64,000 nucleotides of DNA from Paracoccaceae bacterium (GCA_024304985.1 JAMWZC010000008.1:62001-126000); one strand, 5' to 3'. Shown: positions 27,432 to 36,896, numbered from the stretch's first letter. The notes: generated from the letters alone by a model not told the origin. Numbers and translations: made by a program.

Positions 27432-29726
27432 ATGCCCATGAAAGACGAAAGCCGCGATCTTCTGACCAACAGCCATTGGGGCACCTATTGGGTCGATGTC
27501 GCGGATGGCCGCGTCACGGGCCTGCGCGATTTCGAACAGGACCCCGACCCCTCGCCCATCGGGCATGGCGTCGTCGATGTGCTGGACGATCCCTTGCGCA
27601 TCACCCGCCCTGCCGTGCGGCAAAGCTGGCTGTATCACGGGCCGGGTGCCCATGGCGACCGGCGCGGCTCCGACCGTTTCGTCAGCGTCAGCTGGGACGA
27701 GGCCGAACGTCTGGTCGCCGCCGAACTCGACCGCGTGAAAACGCAATACGGCAATCAGGCGATCTATGCGGGCAGCTATGGCTGGGCCAGCGCCGGGCGC
27801 TTTCACCACGCGCAGGGTCAGCTCAAACGCTTTTTGAACTGCATCGGCGGCTATACAGGCTCGGTGAACACCTACAGCTATGCCGCCGCCGAGGTGGTGG
27901 TGCCCCATGTGATCGGTGATTTTCTGGGCCATCTGGAACGTGCAACATCCTGGGATGTGCTGGCGGATCACTGCCAGCTTTTCGTCGCCTTCGGCGGCCT
28001 ACCCCTGTCGAACGGCCAGATCGGCCAAGGCGGCACCGGCGCTCATGTGCAAAAGGGCGGCATGCTCGCCGCCCATGCCAATGGCTGCCGCTTCGTCAAC
28101 ATCTCGCCCCAACGCTCCGACGCGCTGGAGGCTTTGGGCGCCGACTGGCTCGCCCTGCGCCCCTCGACCGATGCCGCCCTGATGCTGGGGCTCGCCCATG
28201 TGCTGCTGACCGAAGGTCTTTGCGACCGCGCCTTTCTGGACCGCTACACCACAGGCTTCGACCGTTTCGCCGCCTATCTGACCGGCGCCACTGACGGCAC
28301 ACCCAAATCAGCCGACTGGGCCGCCGCCATCTGCGACCTACCCAGCGATCAGATCCGCCAACTGGCCCGCGACATGGCAAAGCACCGCACCATGATCGGC
28401 ATCTCCTACTCCCTCACCCGGCAGGATCACGGCGAGCAACCCTATTGGGCCGCCATTACCCTGGCCGCCATGCTGGGACAGATCGGCCTGCCCGGCGGCG
28501 GTTTCGGATTTGGCTATTCGGCCATGAACAACAACGGTCTGGAACGGCGCTACCTGCCTTATGCCGCCTTCCCCCAGGGGCAGAACCCGGTCAAATCCTA
28601 TATTCCCGTGGCGCGCATCACCGACATGCTGGAAAACCCCGGAGGGACGGTCGATTACAACGGTCACCGGCTGACCTATCCCGATGTCAAGCTGGTCTGG
28701 TGGGCAGGCGGCAACCCCTTCCACCACCACCAGGACCTCAATCGCCTGCGCCGCGCATGGGCACGGCCCGACACAGTGATCGTCAACGAATGGTGCTGGA
28801 ACAGCCTTGCGCGGCACGCCGATATCGTGCTGCCCTGCACCACCGCGCTGGAGCGTGACGACATCGCCATGACGCGCAAGGACCCCTATATCACAGTCAT
28901 GGACCGCGCCATCGCGCCGGTAGGCGAGGCCCGCGACGATCACGCCATCTTCCGTGGCATCGCCGCGCGGATGGGGATCGAGGATGCCTTCACCGAAGGG
29001 CGCAGCGCAGATGACTGGGTGCGCTGGCTCTATGACATGTCGCGTCAGGCCGTGGCGCGCGGCGGCGTGGAACTGCCCGGTTTCGACGATCTGAAACGGC
29101 AAGGCTGGGTCAAGGTCGCTGCCCCGGCCAAACCCACGATCCTGATGGAACGCTTCCGCAGCGATCCCGACAAACACCCCCTCAAGACCCCCAGTGGCCG
29201 GATCGAGATCTTTTCGGACACTGTCGCAGGCTTCGGCTATGACGATTGCCCCGGCCATCCCGTCTGGCTTGAGCCTTTGGAATGGCTGGGCAAGTCAGAC
29301 GACAAGGCCCCGTTGCACCTGATCTCGACCCAGCCCAAGACCAAGCTGCATTCCCAGATGGACCATGGCCCCGTCAGCCGTGCCGCCCGCATCGACGGGC
29401 GCGAACCTCTCACCATGCACCCCGATGATGCCACCGCCCGTGGGCTGACAGCAGGCCAGACCGTCCGCATCTTCAACGCGGGCGGGGCCTGTTATGCGGG
29501 TCTGGTGATCAGCGACCACGTCCGCCCCGGCGTCGTCCAGATCGCCACAGGCGCATGGTATGACCCCGATGGCGACACCTGCCTGCACGGCAATCCCAAC
29601 ACGCTCACACCGGACAAGGGCACGTCGAAACTCGCCCAAGGTCCCATCGCGCATAGCTGCCTTGTGCAGGTCGAAGCCGCCCCCGACGCCCCCGCCCCTC
29701 GCATCGACACGCCCCCGCTCGCCTGA
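27432..29726 (+). CDS. Molybdopterin oxidoreductase, biotin/DMSO/TMAO reductase family (BisC-like)
   Basis: The 764-residue protein belongs to the bis-MGD type III group (TorA/DorA/BisC). It lacks the N-terminal iron-sulfur cysteines. The Mo-ligand serine is S115 in IYAGSYGWASAGRFHHAQGQ. Other marks are GGNPFHHHQDLNRL, NEWCWNSLARHADIVLPCTT, and the C-terminal cap STQPKTKLHSQMD with SKLAQGPIAHSC. No Tat signal is present, so the enzyme is cytoplasmic like BisC, and no partner cytochrome is encoded nearby. It follows the TetR gene by 16 bases. The substrate (a sulfoxide or N-oxide) is not known. Confidence 0.9.
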   Translation: MPMKDESRDLLTNSHWGTYWVDVADGRVTGLRDFEQDPDPSPIGHGVVDVLDDPLRITRPAVRQSWLYHGPGAHGDRRGSDRFVSVSWDEAERLVAAELDRVKTQYGNQAIYAGSYGWASAGRFHHAQGQLKRFLNCIGGYTGSVNTYSYAAAEVVVPHVIGDFLGHLERATSWDVLADHCQLFVAFGGLPLSNGQIGQGGTGAHVQKGGMLAAHANGCRFVNISPQRSDALEALGADWLALRPSTDAALMLGLAHVLLTEGLCDRAFLDRYTTGFDRFAAYLTGATDGTPKSADWAAAICDLPSDQIRQLARDMAKHRTMIGISYSLTRQDHGEQPYWAAITLAAMLGQIGLPGGGFGFGYSAMNNNGLERRYLPYAAFPQGQNPVKSYIPVARITDMLENPGGTVDYNGHRLTYPDVKLVWWAGGNPFHHHQDLNRLRRAWARPDTVIVNEWCWNSLARHADIVLPCTTALERDDIAMTRKDPYITVMDRAIAPVGEARDDHAIFRGIAARMGIEDAFTEGRSADDWVRWLYDMSRQAVARGGVELPGFDDLKRQGWVKVAAPAKPTILMERFRSDPDKHPLKTPSGRIEIFSDTVAGFGYDDCPGHPVWLEPLEWLGKSDDKAPLHLISTQPKTKLHSQMDHGPVSRAARIDGREPLTMHPDDATARGLTAGQTVRIFNAGGACYAGLVISDHVRPGVVQIATGAWYDPDGDTCLHGNPNTLTPDKGTSKLAQGPIAHSCLVQVEAAPDAPAPRIDTPPLA

Positions 29727-29754
29727 CCCGGCGGCCAACCGACAGGACCATGCC

Positions 29755-31053
29755 ATGCCCGATACCGCCGCCCTTTCCGCCATCCGCGAGGCTGTCACGA
29801 CAGGCTGGGATCGCCAGATCGCCACGCTGGCCGATTTCGTCCGTATCCCCAGCCAGCGCTTTCAGGAAGGCCCGGCGCAGGATTTCATGGCCGATGCCCT
29901 GCGCGCCCGCGATTACGATGTCGATGACTGGACCATTGCCCTGTCCGACCTGGAACCCCTGCCCGGTTTCGGCCCGATCGAGGGTGACTTCTCTCACGCC
30001 CGCAGCGTGGTGGGCACCCATCGCCCCAAAGGTCCCGCGACAGGGCGCTCGCTGATCCTGCAAGGCCATCTGGACGTCGTGCCCACCGGTCCGTTGGAGA
30101 TGTGGGCCAGCCCACCCTATGACCCGGTCATCCGGGACGGCTGGATGCACGGGCGGGGTGCAGGTGACATGAAATCGGGCACCATCGCCGCCCTGTTCGC
30201 GCTGGATGCCATCCGCGCCGCCGGGTTCGAACCTGCCGCCCGCGTGCATTTTCAATCCGTGATCGAGGAGGAATCGACCGGTCTCGGCGCGCTCTCGACC
30301 CTGCAACGGGGCTATCGTGCCGATCTCTGCGTGATCCCCGAACCCTCGAACCTGTCGATCAACCGCGCGCAGATCGGCGTTCTGTGGTTCAAGCTGCGCG
30401 TGCGCGGGCGCCCCACTCATGTGGCCGTGGCAGGCGAGGGATCGAACGCGATCACGGCGGCCTTTCATCTGGTGCAGGCGCTCAAAGGGCTTGAGGCGCG
30501 GTGGAACGACCGGGCCGCGCAGGACGCGGTCTACAGCGATGTCCACCATCCGCTGAACTTCAACGCAGGCAAGATCGCGGGCGGCGACTGGGCCAGCTCG
30601 GTCCCCGCATGGTGCGATGTGGATTGCCGCATGGGCCTGTTGCCGGGCTGGTCGCTGGACGCATGCAAGGCCGAGATCGCCGCCTGCATCGCAGAGGCGG
30701 CGCTGGCCCATCCATTCCTGTCCAACAACCCGCCTGAGGTGGTCTGGAACGGCTTTCAGGCCGAAGGCTATGTGCTGGGCGAGGATGCCGCCCCCGGCCT
30801 TGCCACCATGCAGACCGCGCTGCGCGACGCGAAAGGCGCGGACACCCTTCTGCCCGAACACAAGATGACCGCGCTCACCGATACCCGCTTCTACGGGCTT
30901 TACTACGGAATCCCGTCCTTCTGCTTTGGCCCACGCGCCGAAAGCATTCATGGCTTTGATGAAAGGGTGAACCTGCAATCGGTGCGCGAGGTGACCGAGG
31001 TGCTGGCCCTTTTCATCGCACGCTGGTGCGGGTTGAACCCCATCAAGGGCTGA
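29755..31053 (+). CDS. M20 family metallo-deacylase (ArgE/DapE group)
   Basis: The 432-residue protein has SLILQGHLDVVPTGPLEMWA (metal-binding His/Asp), MHGRGAGDMKSGTIAALFAL (bridging Asp), SVIEEESTGLGALSTL (catalytic Glu-Glu), PEPSNLSINRAQIGVLWFKL and a dimerisation domain with GRPTHVA. It probably removes an acyl or formyl group from an amine in the cytoplasm. The substrate is unknown. The gene follows the molybdoenzyme by 28 bases and is likely in the same transcript. Confidence 0.88.
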   Translation: MPDTAALSAIREAVTTGWDRQIATLADFVRIPSQRFQEGPAQDFMADALRARDYDVDDWTIALSDLEPLPGFGPIEGDFSHARSVVGTHRPKGPATGRSLILQGHLDVVPTGPLEMWASPPYDPVIRDGWMHGRGAGDMKSGTIAALFALDAIRAAGFEPAARVHFQSVIEEESTGLGALSTLQRGYRADLCVIPEPSNLSINRAQIGVLWFKLRVRGRPTHVAVAGEGSNAITAAFHLVQALKGLEARWNDRAAQDAVYSDVHHPLNFNAGKIAGGDWASSVPAWCDVDCRMGLLPGWSLDACKAEIAACIAEAALAHPFLSNNPPEVVWNGFQAEGYVLGEDAAPGLATMQTALRDAKGADTLLPEHKMTALTDTRFYGLYYGIPSFCFGPRAESIHGFDERVNLQSVREVTEVLALFIARWCGLNPIKG

Positions 31054-31233
31054 GCACCCGTCCGGCCCTACGCCACGTTCAGGCGTGTTGCACCCACAAT
31101 GGCTTGTGGTCCGTCCAGCGGCCGCAGGGCACAAGATGCGCGCAAATCCTGTCCTCGCTTCCCCCGGAAAGACCATCGGGCGGTATAGCAAGACCCGGCC
31201 AGCCAAGCTACATGCTGCGGCAGCCAAAGACAG

Positions 31234-31254
31234 GCCTGCCCATAATGGGCAGGT
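31234..31254. promoter_or_regulatory. Palindrome upstream of the hdeD-lipase operon (site 1 of a 9-3-9 family)
   Basis: CCTGCCCA (31235-31242) and TGGGCAGG (31246-31253) are perfect inverted repeats around TAA. With the flanking G and T, the 21-bp unit matches the two palindromes at 34368 and 34982 in arm length, three-base spacer and half-site (TGCYCA). It lies about 65 bases ahead of the hdeD-like start. No T-run follows, so it is more likely an operator than a terminator. Nothing else is seen in the 263-base gap 31054-31317. Confidence 0.5.
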
Positions 31255-31317
31255 CCCCCGGCGACATTTCCGAGCGGCATGATACTGCCAGCCGCCATGC
31301 GGCTTGGAGAGACCATC

Positions 31318-31833
31318 ATGAAGACATTCCCCTTTTTTCTGGCGGGCGGCGCTCTGCTTCTGGGGGGCGTCGTGGCCCTTCTCAACCCATTGGCGGCCAC
31401 CTTCACGGCAGAACAAATCGCGGGCTGGTTCTTCTTGTTGTCTGGCGGGCTTCAGGTTTTTGCGGGGTTGCGGCAGGGACGACGCCCCGGATGGTGGCCC
31501 TCCATCCTGCTGGGTGGTCTGGGGCTTGTTGTCGGTCTGTCTCTCCTGCTGCGACCTTTGGAGGGCATCATCTCGCTGACGCTGCTGGTTGCGGTGTTCT
31601 TCCTGATGTCCGGTGCGGCCAAGATCGGGCTGTCCTTCGCGCTGACAAGACACCCGTCATTCTGGTTCATGCTGCTGTCCGGGGCGATCTCGATCCTGTT
31701 GGGCGCCGCCATTCTCGCCGGGTTTCCGGCCTCGGCCGGGATGGTTCTGGGCACGCTGCTGGCCATTGACCTTCTGACCTCGGGTGTCGCCCTGCTCGCC
31801 CTCGGCCTTGCCGTGAAAGCAAGACAGACCTGA
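31318..31833 (+). CDS. HdeD-like membrane protein (DUF308)
   Basis: The 171-residue protein has six hydrophobic segments in three pairs, for example [35 protein letters not shown] and [16 protein letters not shown]. This is the repeated DUF308 pattern of HdeD, an inner-membrane protein linked to acid resistance at high cell density in E. coli. The ATG at 31318 has GGAG nine bases upstream. Its stop codon shares one base with the start of the lipase-like gene (TGATG), so the two are coupled. Confidence 0.82.
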   Translation: MKTFPFFLAGGALLLGGVVALLNPLAATFTAEQIAGWFFLLSGGLQVFAGLRQGRRPGWWPSILLGGLGLVVGLSLLLRPLEGIISLTLLVAVFFLMSGAAKIGLSFALTRHPSFWFMLLSGAISILLGAAILAGFPASAGMVLGTLLAIDLLTSGVALLALGLAVKARQT

Positions 31834-32561
31834 TGCGGGATCGCGGATCGGTTGTTCTGCTGCACGGGCTCAGCCGCAGCGATGCGTCGATGGCGGCCAT
31901 GGCCACGGCGCTGGATCATGCGGGATACGCGGTCGTCAATCACGACTATCCCTCGACCACCGCCAGCATGACCGCGTTGGTCGATGAGGTCGGCAAGGCC
32001 ATGGCCGCATGCCCGTCATCGCCTGTCAGCTTTGTGACCCATTCCATGGGCGGCATCCTCGCACGCGCCTATCTGGCCAGAAACCGGCCCGTGCAGATGG
32101 GGCGCATGGTGATGCTGGGCCCACCTAACGGCGGGTCCGAGATCGTGGACCTGTTGGGCGGCTATCAGGTTTTCGCATGGCTGAACGGTCCTGCCGGAAC
32201 CGAACTTGGCACAGGACCCGCATCCTTTCCCCATCGCCTGCCGCCGCCCGACTATCCGCTGGGCGTGATCGCCGGAAACGTCTCGCTCAATCCGGCCCTT
32301 TCAGCCCTGATCGAGGGGCCGAATGACGGCAAGGTCTCTGTCGCCAGCACAAGGATCGCCGGGATGGCGGATCATGTCGTGCTACCGGTCAGCCATACCT
32401 TCATGATGCTCAACCCGCTGGTGATCGAGCAGACAATCCATTTCCTGCGCACCGGTCGCTTCGATCACGCCTTGACCCTTGCCAGAGCGGCCCGCCGGAT
32501 CGGACGACGGGCGGGCGCACGCCTGAAACACCGCATCGACACCTTGGGTGACCAAGGCTGA
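31833..32561 (+). CDS. Alpha/beta hydrolase, triacylglycerol-lipase-like
   Basis: The 242-residue protein contains [20 protein letters not shown] and the nucleophile elbow [15 protein letters not shown], a lipase/esterase pattern also seen in PGAP1-like proteins. A late [12 protein letters not shown] gives the catalytic His. There is no signal peptide, so it should stay in the cytoplasm or at the membrane surface. It is coupled to the HdeD-like gene, which suggests work on membrane lipids or acylated compounds; that is inference. Confidence 0.82.
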   Translation: MRDRGSVVLLHGLSRSDASMAAMATALDHAGYAVVNHDYPSTTASMTALVDEVGKAMAACPSSPVSFVTHSMGGILARAYLARNRPVQMGRMVMLGPPNGGSEIVDLLGGYQVFAWLNGPAGTELGTGPASFPHRLPPPDYPLGVIAGNVSLNPALSALIEGPNDGKVSVASTRIAGMADHVVLPVSHTFMMLNPLVIEQTIHFLRTGRFDHALTLARAARRIGRRAGARLKHRIDTLGDQG

Positions 32562-32580
32562 ACGCCCGAGGACAGGCCGT

Positions 32581-34296
32581 TCACAGTCCCTCCTGCAATA
32601 GACGCTCCCTGATCCGCGCAATCTCGGCGGCGGTTGCCCCATGCGGCTCCAGCAGCGCAAGCCACCCGTCCAGATAATCATTCCCCGCATAGACATGACC
32701 GAACCCGGCAGGCGTGCCCGCCGCAGTCACCATATCGACGACGGATTGCAGGAACGAGATCACGGGCACCCAGACCAGCCCCTCCGACACATCGGGCGGG
32801 CGCGGTGGCGACATGATGGCGGGCCTGCGCAGCAGGCTGCCGGTCTCGAAGAAGACGATCGGATCGGATGGATACTGAAGATAGACGACGCGCAAAGGCC
32901 CCCACGGCCCATAGGTGATGTCCGCACCGTCATCCTGCGTCATGAAGCGGAACATCCGCCCGTCGCTGTACCGGGGGTGCCAGACGGAACTGTCGGGGTT
33001 GCGCGCCTTGACGACCACGTTCCAGGTGCGACTGGGAAATGGCGGACCGGCCCATAGCGCGCCATGATAGGGATCGGCCATGATATCATAGACATCCACG
33101 GACAGATCCGAGTTCAGCGCCCCAAGGCTGAGACCAAAGAGGTAAAGCCGCGGGCGGTCATCGGCAGGCAATGCGCTCCAATAGCCGTAGATGGTCCGGA
33201 ACACCTGCCGGGCCGTCTCGACCCCGCGGTCCGGCTCTACCAGCAGCGACAGCCAGCTTGGCAGATAGGAATACTGCACCGACACCGTGGCCACATCGCC
33301 GCGCAGCAGATATTCCAGCGGCATGATGGCCGCCGGATCGACCCAGCCGGTTCCGGTCGGCGTGGCGATCACAAGGTATCGTCTTTGGAACGCGCCGGTG
33401 CGGATCAGTTCCTGCAAGGCCAATGCGGCGCGGGCTGCCGGGCCTTCGGCGGAATTGACGCCGATATAGACGCGGACAGGTTCAAGGGCATCCCCTTGGC
33501 GCAGCGCCGCGATATCCGCCTGTCCGGGCGGTGCCTGCACGAAGTCGCGGCCCTGCGCCCCAAGGCTGTCCCAGCGCACATGCGAGCCCAGTCCCCCTGA
33601 CTTCAGCGGATCATCCGGCGGCACGGACCCCGGCGGGATCAGCGCATCCATCTGCGCATAGGCCGCGTCCATACCGTCCACCGCACCCCGCACCAGAACG
33701 CCCGAACCGATCGACCAGAACAGGGCAGAGGCCAGCACAAGACCAAGGATCAATGCCACCCTGACCGGCAGAATGACCAACAGAACATTGGCCGCGATGA
33801 TGGCCGCGCGGCGGAACACCCGCCCCAGCATGACAAGCACCAGACCGACGCTCATGGTCAGCATAAGCACAAACAGACGATGCACGGTTTCCACCGGCGG
33901 CAGCTGCATCGCCGCCCGTGCACTATTCGCCCATGTTGGCAGGAACCACAGCCCATAGGCGACCAGACCCACGGCAAGACCGAAGCCTGCAAATCCGATG
34001 GCCCGCGCCTTAGCCCCGTCCTGCGCGGTATCCTCGCCGGCATCAAGCATCCGCGCCAACGCCGCCAGCCCCGCACCGATCCAATACCCAAAGGAGACGG
34101 CAAATCCTGCAAGGATTCCTTGGCCCAGTTCGCTGCGTGGCACCATGCCGGGCAGAAGCGCTGCCACAAAGGCCAGCGCCGCAAAGACAGCGCCAGCGAC
34201 CGAGGGGCCAGACAAAAGGTGCTGATCAACGATCCTGCCCCGTCGGACAGCGCGGTGCACGCCGACTGCCTCTGTCAGGTCCTCCCCCTGTTTCAC
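32581..34296 (-). CDS. Membrane alpha/beta hydrolase, Abhydrolase_9 family
   Basis: The 571-residue protein has an N-terminal membrane part with four to five helices (residues 30-200: VFAALAFVAALLPGMVP, LVLVMLGRVFRR, LILGLVLASALFWSIGSGVL). A large C-terminal domain holds YLFGLSLGALNSDLS (Ser nucleophile), TGTGWVDPAAIMPLEYLLRG and VVYLQYPSDPIVFFE. This layout is that of PF10081 proteins, whose substrate is unknown. The start is a GTG at 34296 with a weak ribosome site; a GTG at 34260 is possible. It is convergent with the lipase gene and divergent from the winged-helix regulator, sharing the palindrome at 34368. Confidence 0.85.
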   Translation of the reverse strand: MKQGEDLTEAVGVHRAVRRGRIVDQHLLSGPSVAGAVFAALAFVAALLPGMVPRSELGQGILAGFAVSFGYWIGAGLAALARMLDAGEDTAQDGAKARAIGFAGFGLAVGLVAYGLWFLPTWANSARAAMQLPPVETVHRLFVLMLTMSVGLVLVMLGRVFRRAAIIAANVLLVILPVRVALILGLVLASALFWSIGSGVLVRGAVDGMDAAYAQMDALIPPGSVPPDDPLKSGGLGSHVRWDSLGAQGRDFVQAPPGQADIAALRQGDALEPVRVYIGVNSAEGPAARAALALQELIRTGAFQRRYLVIATPTGTGWVDPAAIMPLEYLLRGDVATVSVQYSYLPSWLSLLVEPDRGVETARQVFRTIYGYWSALPADDRPRLYLFGLSLGALNSDLSVDVYDIMADPYHGALWAGPPFPSRTWNVVVKARNPDSSVWHPRYSDGRMFRFMTQDDGADITYGPWGPLRVVYLQYPSDPIVFFETGSLLRRPAIMSPPRPPDVSEGLVWVPVISFLQSVVDMVTAAGTPAGFGHVYAGNDYLDGWLALLEPHGATAAEIARIRERLLQEGL

Positions 34297-34367
34297 AGTG
34301 ATGTCCGCTTTCTCTCAAGGGCCCGGCGCATCCGCCGGAATGCAACCTACACGCAAGCGCGACAACG

Positions 34368-34388
34368 GGGTGCTCAAAATGAGCACCC
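34368..34388. promoter_or_regulatory. Palindrome between the Abhydrolase_9 and regulator genes (site 2)
   Basis: GGGTGCTCA and TGAGCACCC are perfect 9-bp arms around AAA. A TAAAAT at 34407-34412 is a likely -10 for the regulator, so the palindrome covers its -35 region. It is also 72 bases from the divergent hydrolase start. It shares the core TGCTCA-N3-TGAGCA with site 3. Confidence 0.6.
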
Positions 34389-34464
34389 AAAGTCATTCAT
34401 TCGTGGTAAAATACTCTCTCATAGGATGATTTTTATTTTCACTTCCGGCACAGGGAACCGGTTC

Positions 34465-34965
34465 ATGACGGCACAGCCTTGTCGCACCATCACCAATTTC
34501 AAGCCCGCCGCCAGCAGCAGCCAGCGTCTGACGGATGTTCAGAAAAGGATCGAGGCGTCCTACTTTCCGGTCCAATACGCCTTCGTTCAGTTCTTCACCG
34601 AACATCTGGTGGATCTGGTCGACACCTTCGAGGGCGATCTGACGCAAATGCTGGTTCTGGCTGTTTTGGGGCAGCGCCGCCTCGAAAGCCAGTTCGATGG
34701 ACATGACGAAAGCCAGTGTGGCAAAGCCTGCATGTCCGCCTCTCGTATTGCCGATGTTCTGCATCTGCCCAGACAGACCGTGAACCGCAAGCTTGCTGCG
34801 CTCAAGGCCCGCGGCTGGATCGAGAACCACCCCAAGAAGGGCTGGTATATCGTGGGCGATGCGTCGCATTCTCCGGCAAAGGCGGCCTTCAGCGATTTCG
34901 AGGACCGCTTCAACAAAAGGCTGGCACGGCTCTACATTCAACTGCGGCAAGAGCTGCAAGCCTGA
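34465..34965 (+). CDS. Winged-helix transcriptional regulator (MarR-like)
   Basis: The 166-residue protein has a helical N-terminal part (VQYAFVQFFTEHLVDLVDTF), a winged HTH (MSASRIADVLHLPRQTVNRK then LAALKARGWIENHPKKGWYI) and a helical dimerisation end. The layout is that of MarR-like dimers, but I cannot name the subfamily. Two cysteines in ESQCGKACMSAS stand just before the HTH and could be a redox or metal sensor. The ATG at 34465 has a GGGAA site; an ATG at 34426 lies in the same frame. Related palindromes in its own promoter and in that of the following operon point to autoregulation. Confidence 0.78.
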   Translation: MTAQPCRTITNFKPAASSSQRLTDVQKRIEASYFPVQYAFVQFFTEHLVDLVDTFEGDLTQMLVLAVLGQRRLESQFDGHDESQCGKACMSASRIADVLHLPRQTVNRKLAALKARGWIENHPKKGWYIVGDASHSPAKAAFSDFEDRFNKRLARLYIQLRQELQA

Positions 34966-34981
34966 GCACCTGCCTTGCTCC

Positions 34982-35002
34982 GCCTGCTCAATTTGAGCAG
35001 GC
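34982..35002. promoter_or_regulatory. Palindrome upstream of the outer-membrane barrel gene (site 3)
   Basis: GCCTGCTCA and TGAGCAGGC are perfect 9-bp arms around ATT, 17 bases after the regulator stop and 65 bases before the barrel gene. Geometry and core are the same as site 2. An extra half-site TGAGCA overlaps the regulator stop codon at 34963-34968. No T-run follows, so it is not a normal terminator. Confidence 0.6.
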
Positions 35003-35067
35003 ATCCTGTCGCGCCAGCAGGAAAACGCGCGCATCTTTCCCCGAACGACCGAGAGGGGGAAATTCCG

Positions 35068-36858
35068 ATGCACATCTGCCAGAACAATGGATCACGGCAT
35101 CCATCGCCGATCACCGCGACAGCCTTGTTGCGGGTCATGGCGATGGTGATGGCGGGAGTTGCCGTCTCGGCCCCTCTGGGCAGCGCGGCATCGGCGCAGG
35201 GTATTTCCGACGCACAGCCCTTTGCGGGACGACTGATCGACTCTGTGCGTATCGTGATCGACAATCCCAGCGCGGATGCAGCCTTCAACAGCCGGATCGA
35301 GGACAGCGTGCGCCGCGCCCTTGGCCTCTTTCCCGGTGCTGCCTATTCCGAGGATCGGATCGGTTTTGCCCTGGGGTCCGCGCGGCGGAATCCGGCTGTG
35401 GAAAACATCGGGCACGAAGGACTTCCCTCCGCCACGGGCGGTGTTGATCTGACCGTGACCGTCCAGTTGCGCGATGGCGCGCAACCCGCCACCGGACGCG
35501 GCATGGCCGCCACCGGCAAGTCATCGGATTTCCCGCTGATCCTTGACCGCAACGGCACCTATCTGCGGTTCAAGTTGGATGCCTTCGCGCTCTACTATGC
35601 CAACAACAACGCGTGGTATGGACGGCCCGACCTGATGCTGGCGGGAAACCCGCTGGTGCAGGGCACGCCCTCGGGGCGCGGCTATGACGACTGGGTTGAA
35701 GGCTATCTGCATTACGGGGTCTATGGGATCACACCGATTGGCGACAGCTTGTCCTTCTATGGCGGGCTGAGCGCGATCACCTCGGGGTCTTACGGGCAGG
35801 AACTCTTCACCGACAAGACCCGCAGCTACACCTATCTGGAGGACGCCTATATCGGTCTGGTCGGCGGCAATGTAGATGCCGATGGCAACCGCCTGACCTA
35901 TAACTTCACCGCCGGACGCCAGCGTTTCACGCTCGCCAACGGTTTCCTGATCGCCAACACCGCGGCCAATGGCGACGAGCGCGCCGCCCTTCAGGCGAAT
36001 GCGCGCTGGTCCTCGGACCTGCTGGTCTTGGGCCAGATCGCCTATAACGACACCAAATTCGAGGCGTTCTACGTCGATCCCGACGAATTGCCGATCCTTG
36101 ACTCCGACACCAAGATCGCGGGCCTCAACCTTGAAACCAAACCGCTGGCGGGCCTGACCCTTGGGGCCACCTATCTGACCGTGCCGAAGTCGAACACCAA
36201 TTATTTCAGCCCCACCGGAACAATCGCGGGCGGACGCGAGAATCTGGAACTCTGGGACGCACGCTTCACCTGGCAGCCCAACCCCACGGGTGCAGCAGGG
36301 CCCTTCTTCGGGGGCGAAATCGCGCGGCAGACCAACCGGGATTTCGACATGGACGCGCGCGCGGGCTGGGTCGAGGCGGGCTATCACATGCCGCAGGCCA
36401 AATGGTCGCCCAGCATCAGCTATCGCCTCTCGTATTTCTCGGGCGATGATCCGGCAACCTCGACCTATGAACGCTGGGACCCGCTGCTGTCGGGCGGCAA
36501 TGGCGAACAATGGGTGCAGGGGGCCAACCATTTCAAGGTGGTGCAGGACAGCAACGTCATAGCCCACCGCATCCAGGCCCGGTTCCGTGTCGACCCACGG
36601 GTCGAGATCGTGCCCCAACTCTGGGCCTTCCGGGCGGACCAGTTGAACAATATCGGCGGCAATCCGGCGCTGTCGTTCCTCAGCGACAAGGAACTGGGCT
36701 ACGAGGCGAATGTCACCGTCAAATGGTTCAAATCCAAGAACACCTATGTGCATGGCCACATCGCCTACACCGTGCCGGGCGACGGCGCAAAGGCGGCATT
36801 GGGCGGCACAGCGAAAGACTGGCTCAGCGCGATGGTCTTCGTGCGCTACGCCTTCTGA
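35068..36858 (+). CDS. Outer-membrane beta-barrel protein, alginate-export-like, with a POTRA-like N-terminal region
   Basis: The 596-residue protein has a signal peptide (cleavage near ASAQG). A region at about 50-135 (LIDSVRIVIDNPSADAAFNS, RRALGLFPGAAYSEDRI, VDLTVTVQL) has the beta-alpha-alpha-beta look of a POTRA module. A long set of alternating beta strands follows, ending in SAMVFVRYAF with the terminal Phe of barrels assembled by BAM. The barrel resembles PF13372 (alginate export). Its substrate is unknown, and no polysaccharide genes are nearby. AGGGGGA precedes the ATG at 35068. It is followed by two Tat-signal SDR genes in the same direction. Confidence 0.75.
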   Translation: MHICQNNGSRHPSPITATALLRVMAMVMAGVAVSAPLGSAASAQGISDAQPFAGRLIDSVRIVIDNPSADAAFNSRIEDSVRRALGLFPGAAYSEDRIGFALGSARRNPAVENIGHEGLPSATGGVDLTVTVQLRDGAQPATGRGMAATGKSSDFPLILDRNGTYLRFKLDAFALYYANNNAWYGRPDLMLAGNPLVQGTPSGRGYDDWVEGYLHYGVYGITPIGDSLSFYGGLSAITSGSYGQELFTDKTRSYTYLEDAYIGLVGGNVDADGNRLTYNFTAGRQRFTLANGFLIANTAANGDERAALQANARWSSDLLVLGQIAYNDTKFEAFYVDPDELPILDSDTKIAGLNLETKPLAGLTLGATYLTVPKSNTNYFSPTGTIAGGRENLELWDARFTWQPNPTGAAGPFFGGEIARQTNRDFDMDARAGWVEAGYHMPQAKWSPSISYRLSYFSGDDPATSTYERWDPLLSGGNGEQWVQGANHFKVVQDSNVIAHRIQARFRVDPRVEIVPQLWAFRADQLNNIGGNPALSFLSDKELGYEANVTVKWFKSKNTYVHGHIAYTVPGDGAKAALGGTAKDWLSAMVFVRYAF

Positions 36859-36896
36859 TCCGAAAATCTCCTCATTCAGTCAAAAGGATACATCAC

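Noticed and set aside
29605-31653. A 682-codon minus-strand open frame opposite the M20 and HdeD-like genes
   Set aside because: It runs through three real genes on the other strand without domain signal or proper start.
34368-35002. Reading the two palindromes as intrinsic terminators
   Set aside because: Neither is followed by a T-run on either strand, the loops are only three bases, and site 2 lies at a promoter before a start codon.
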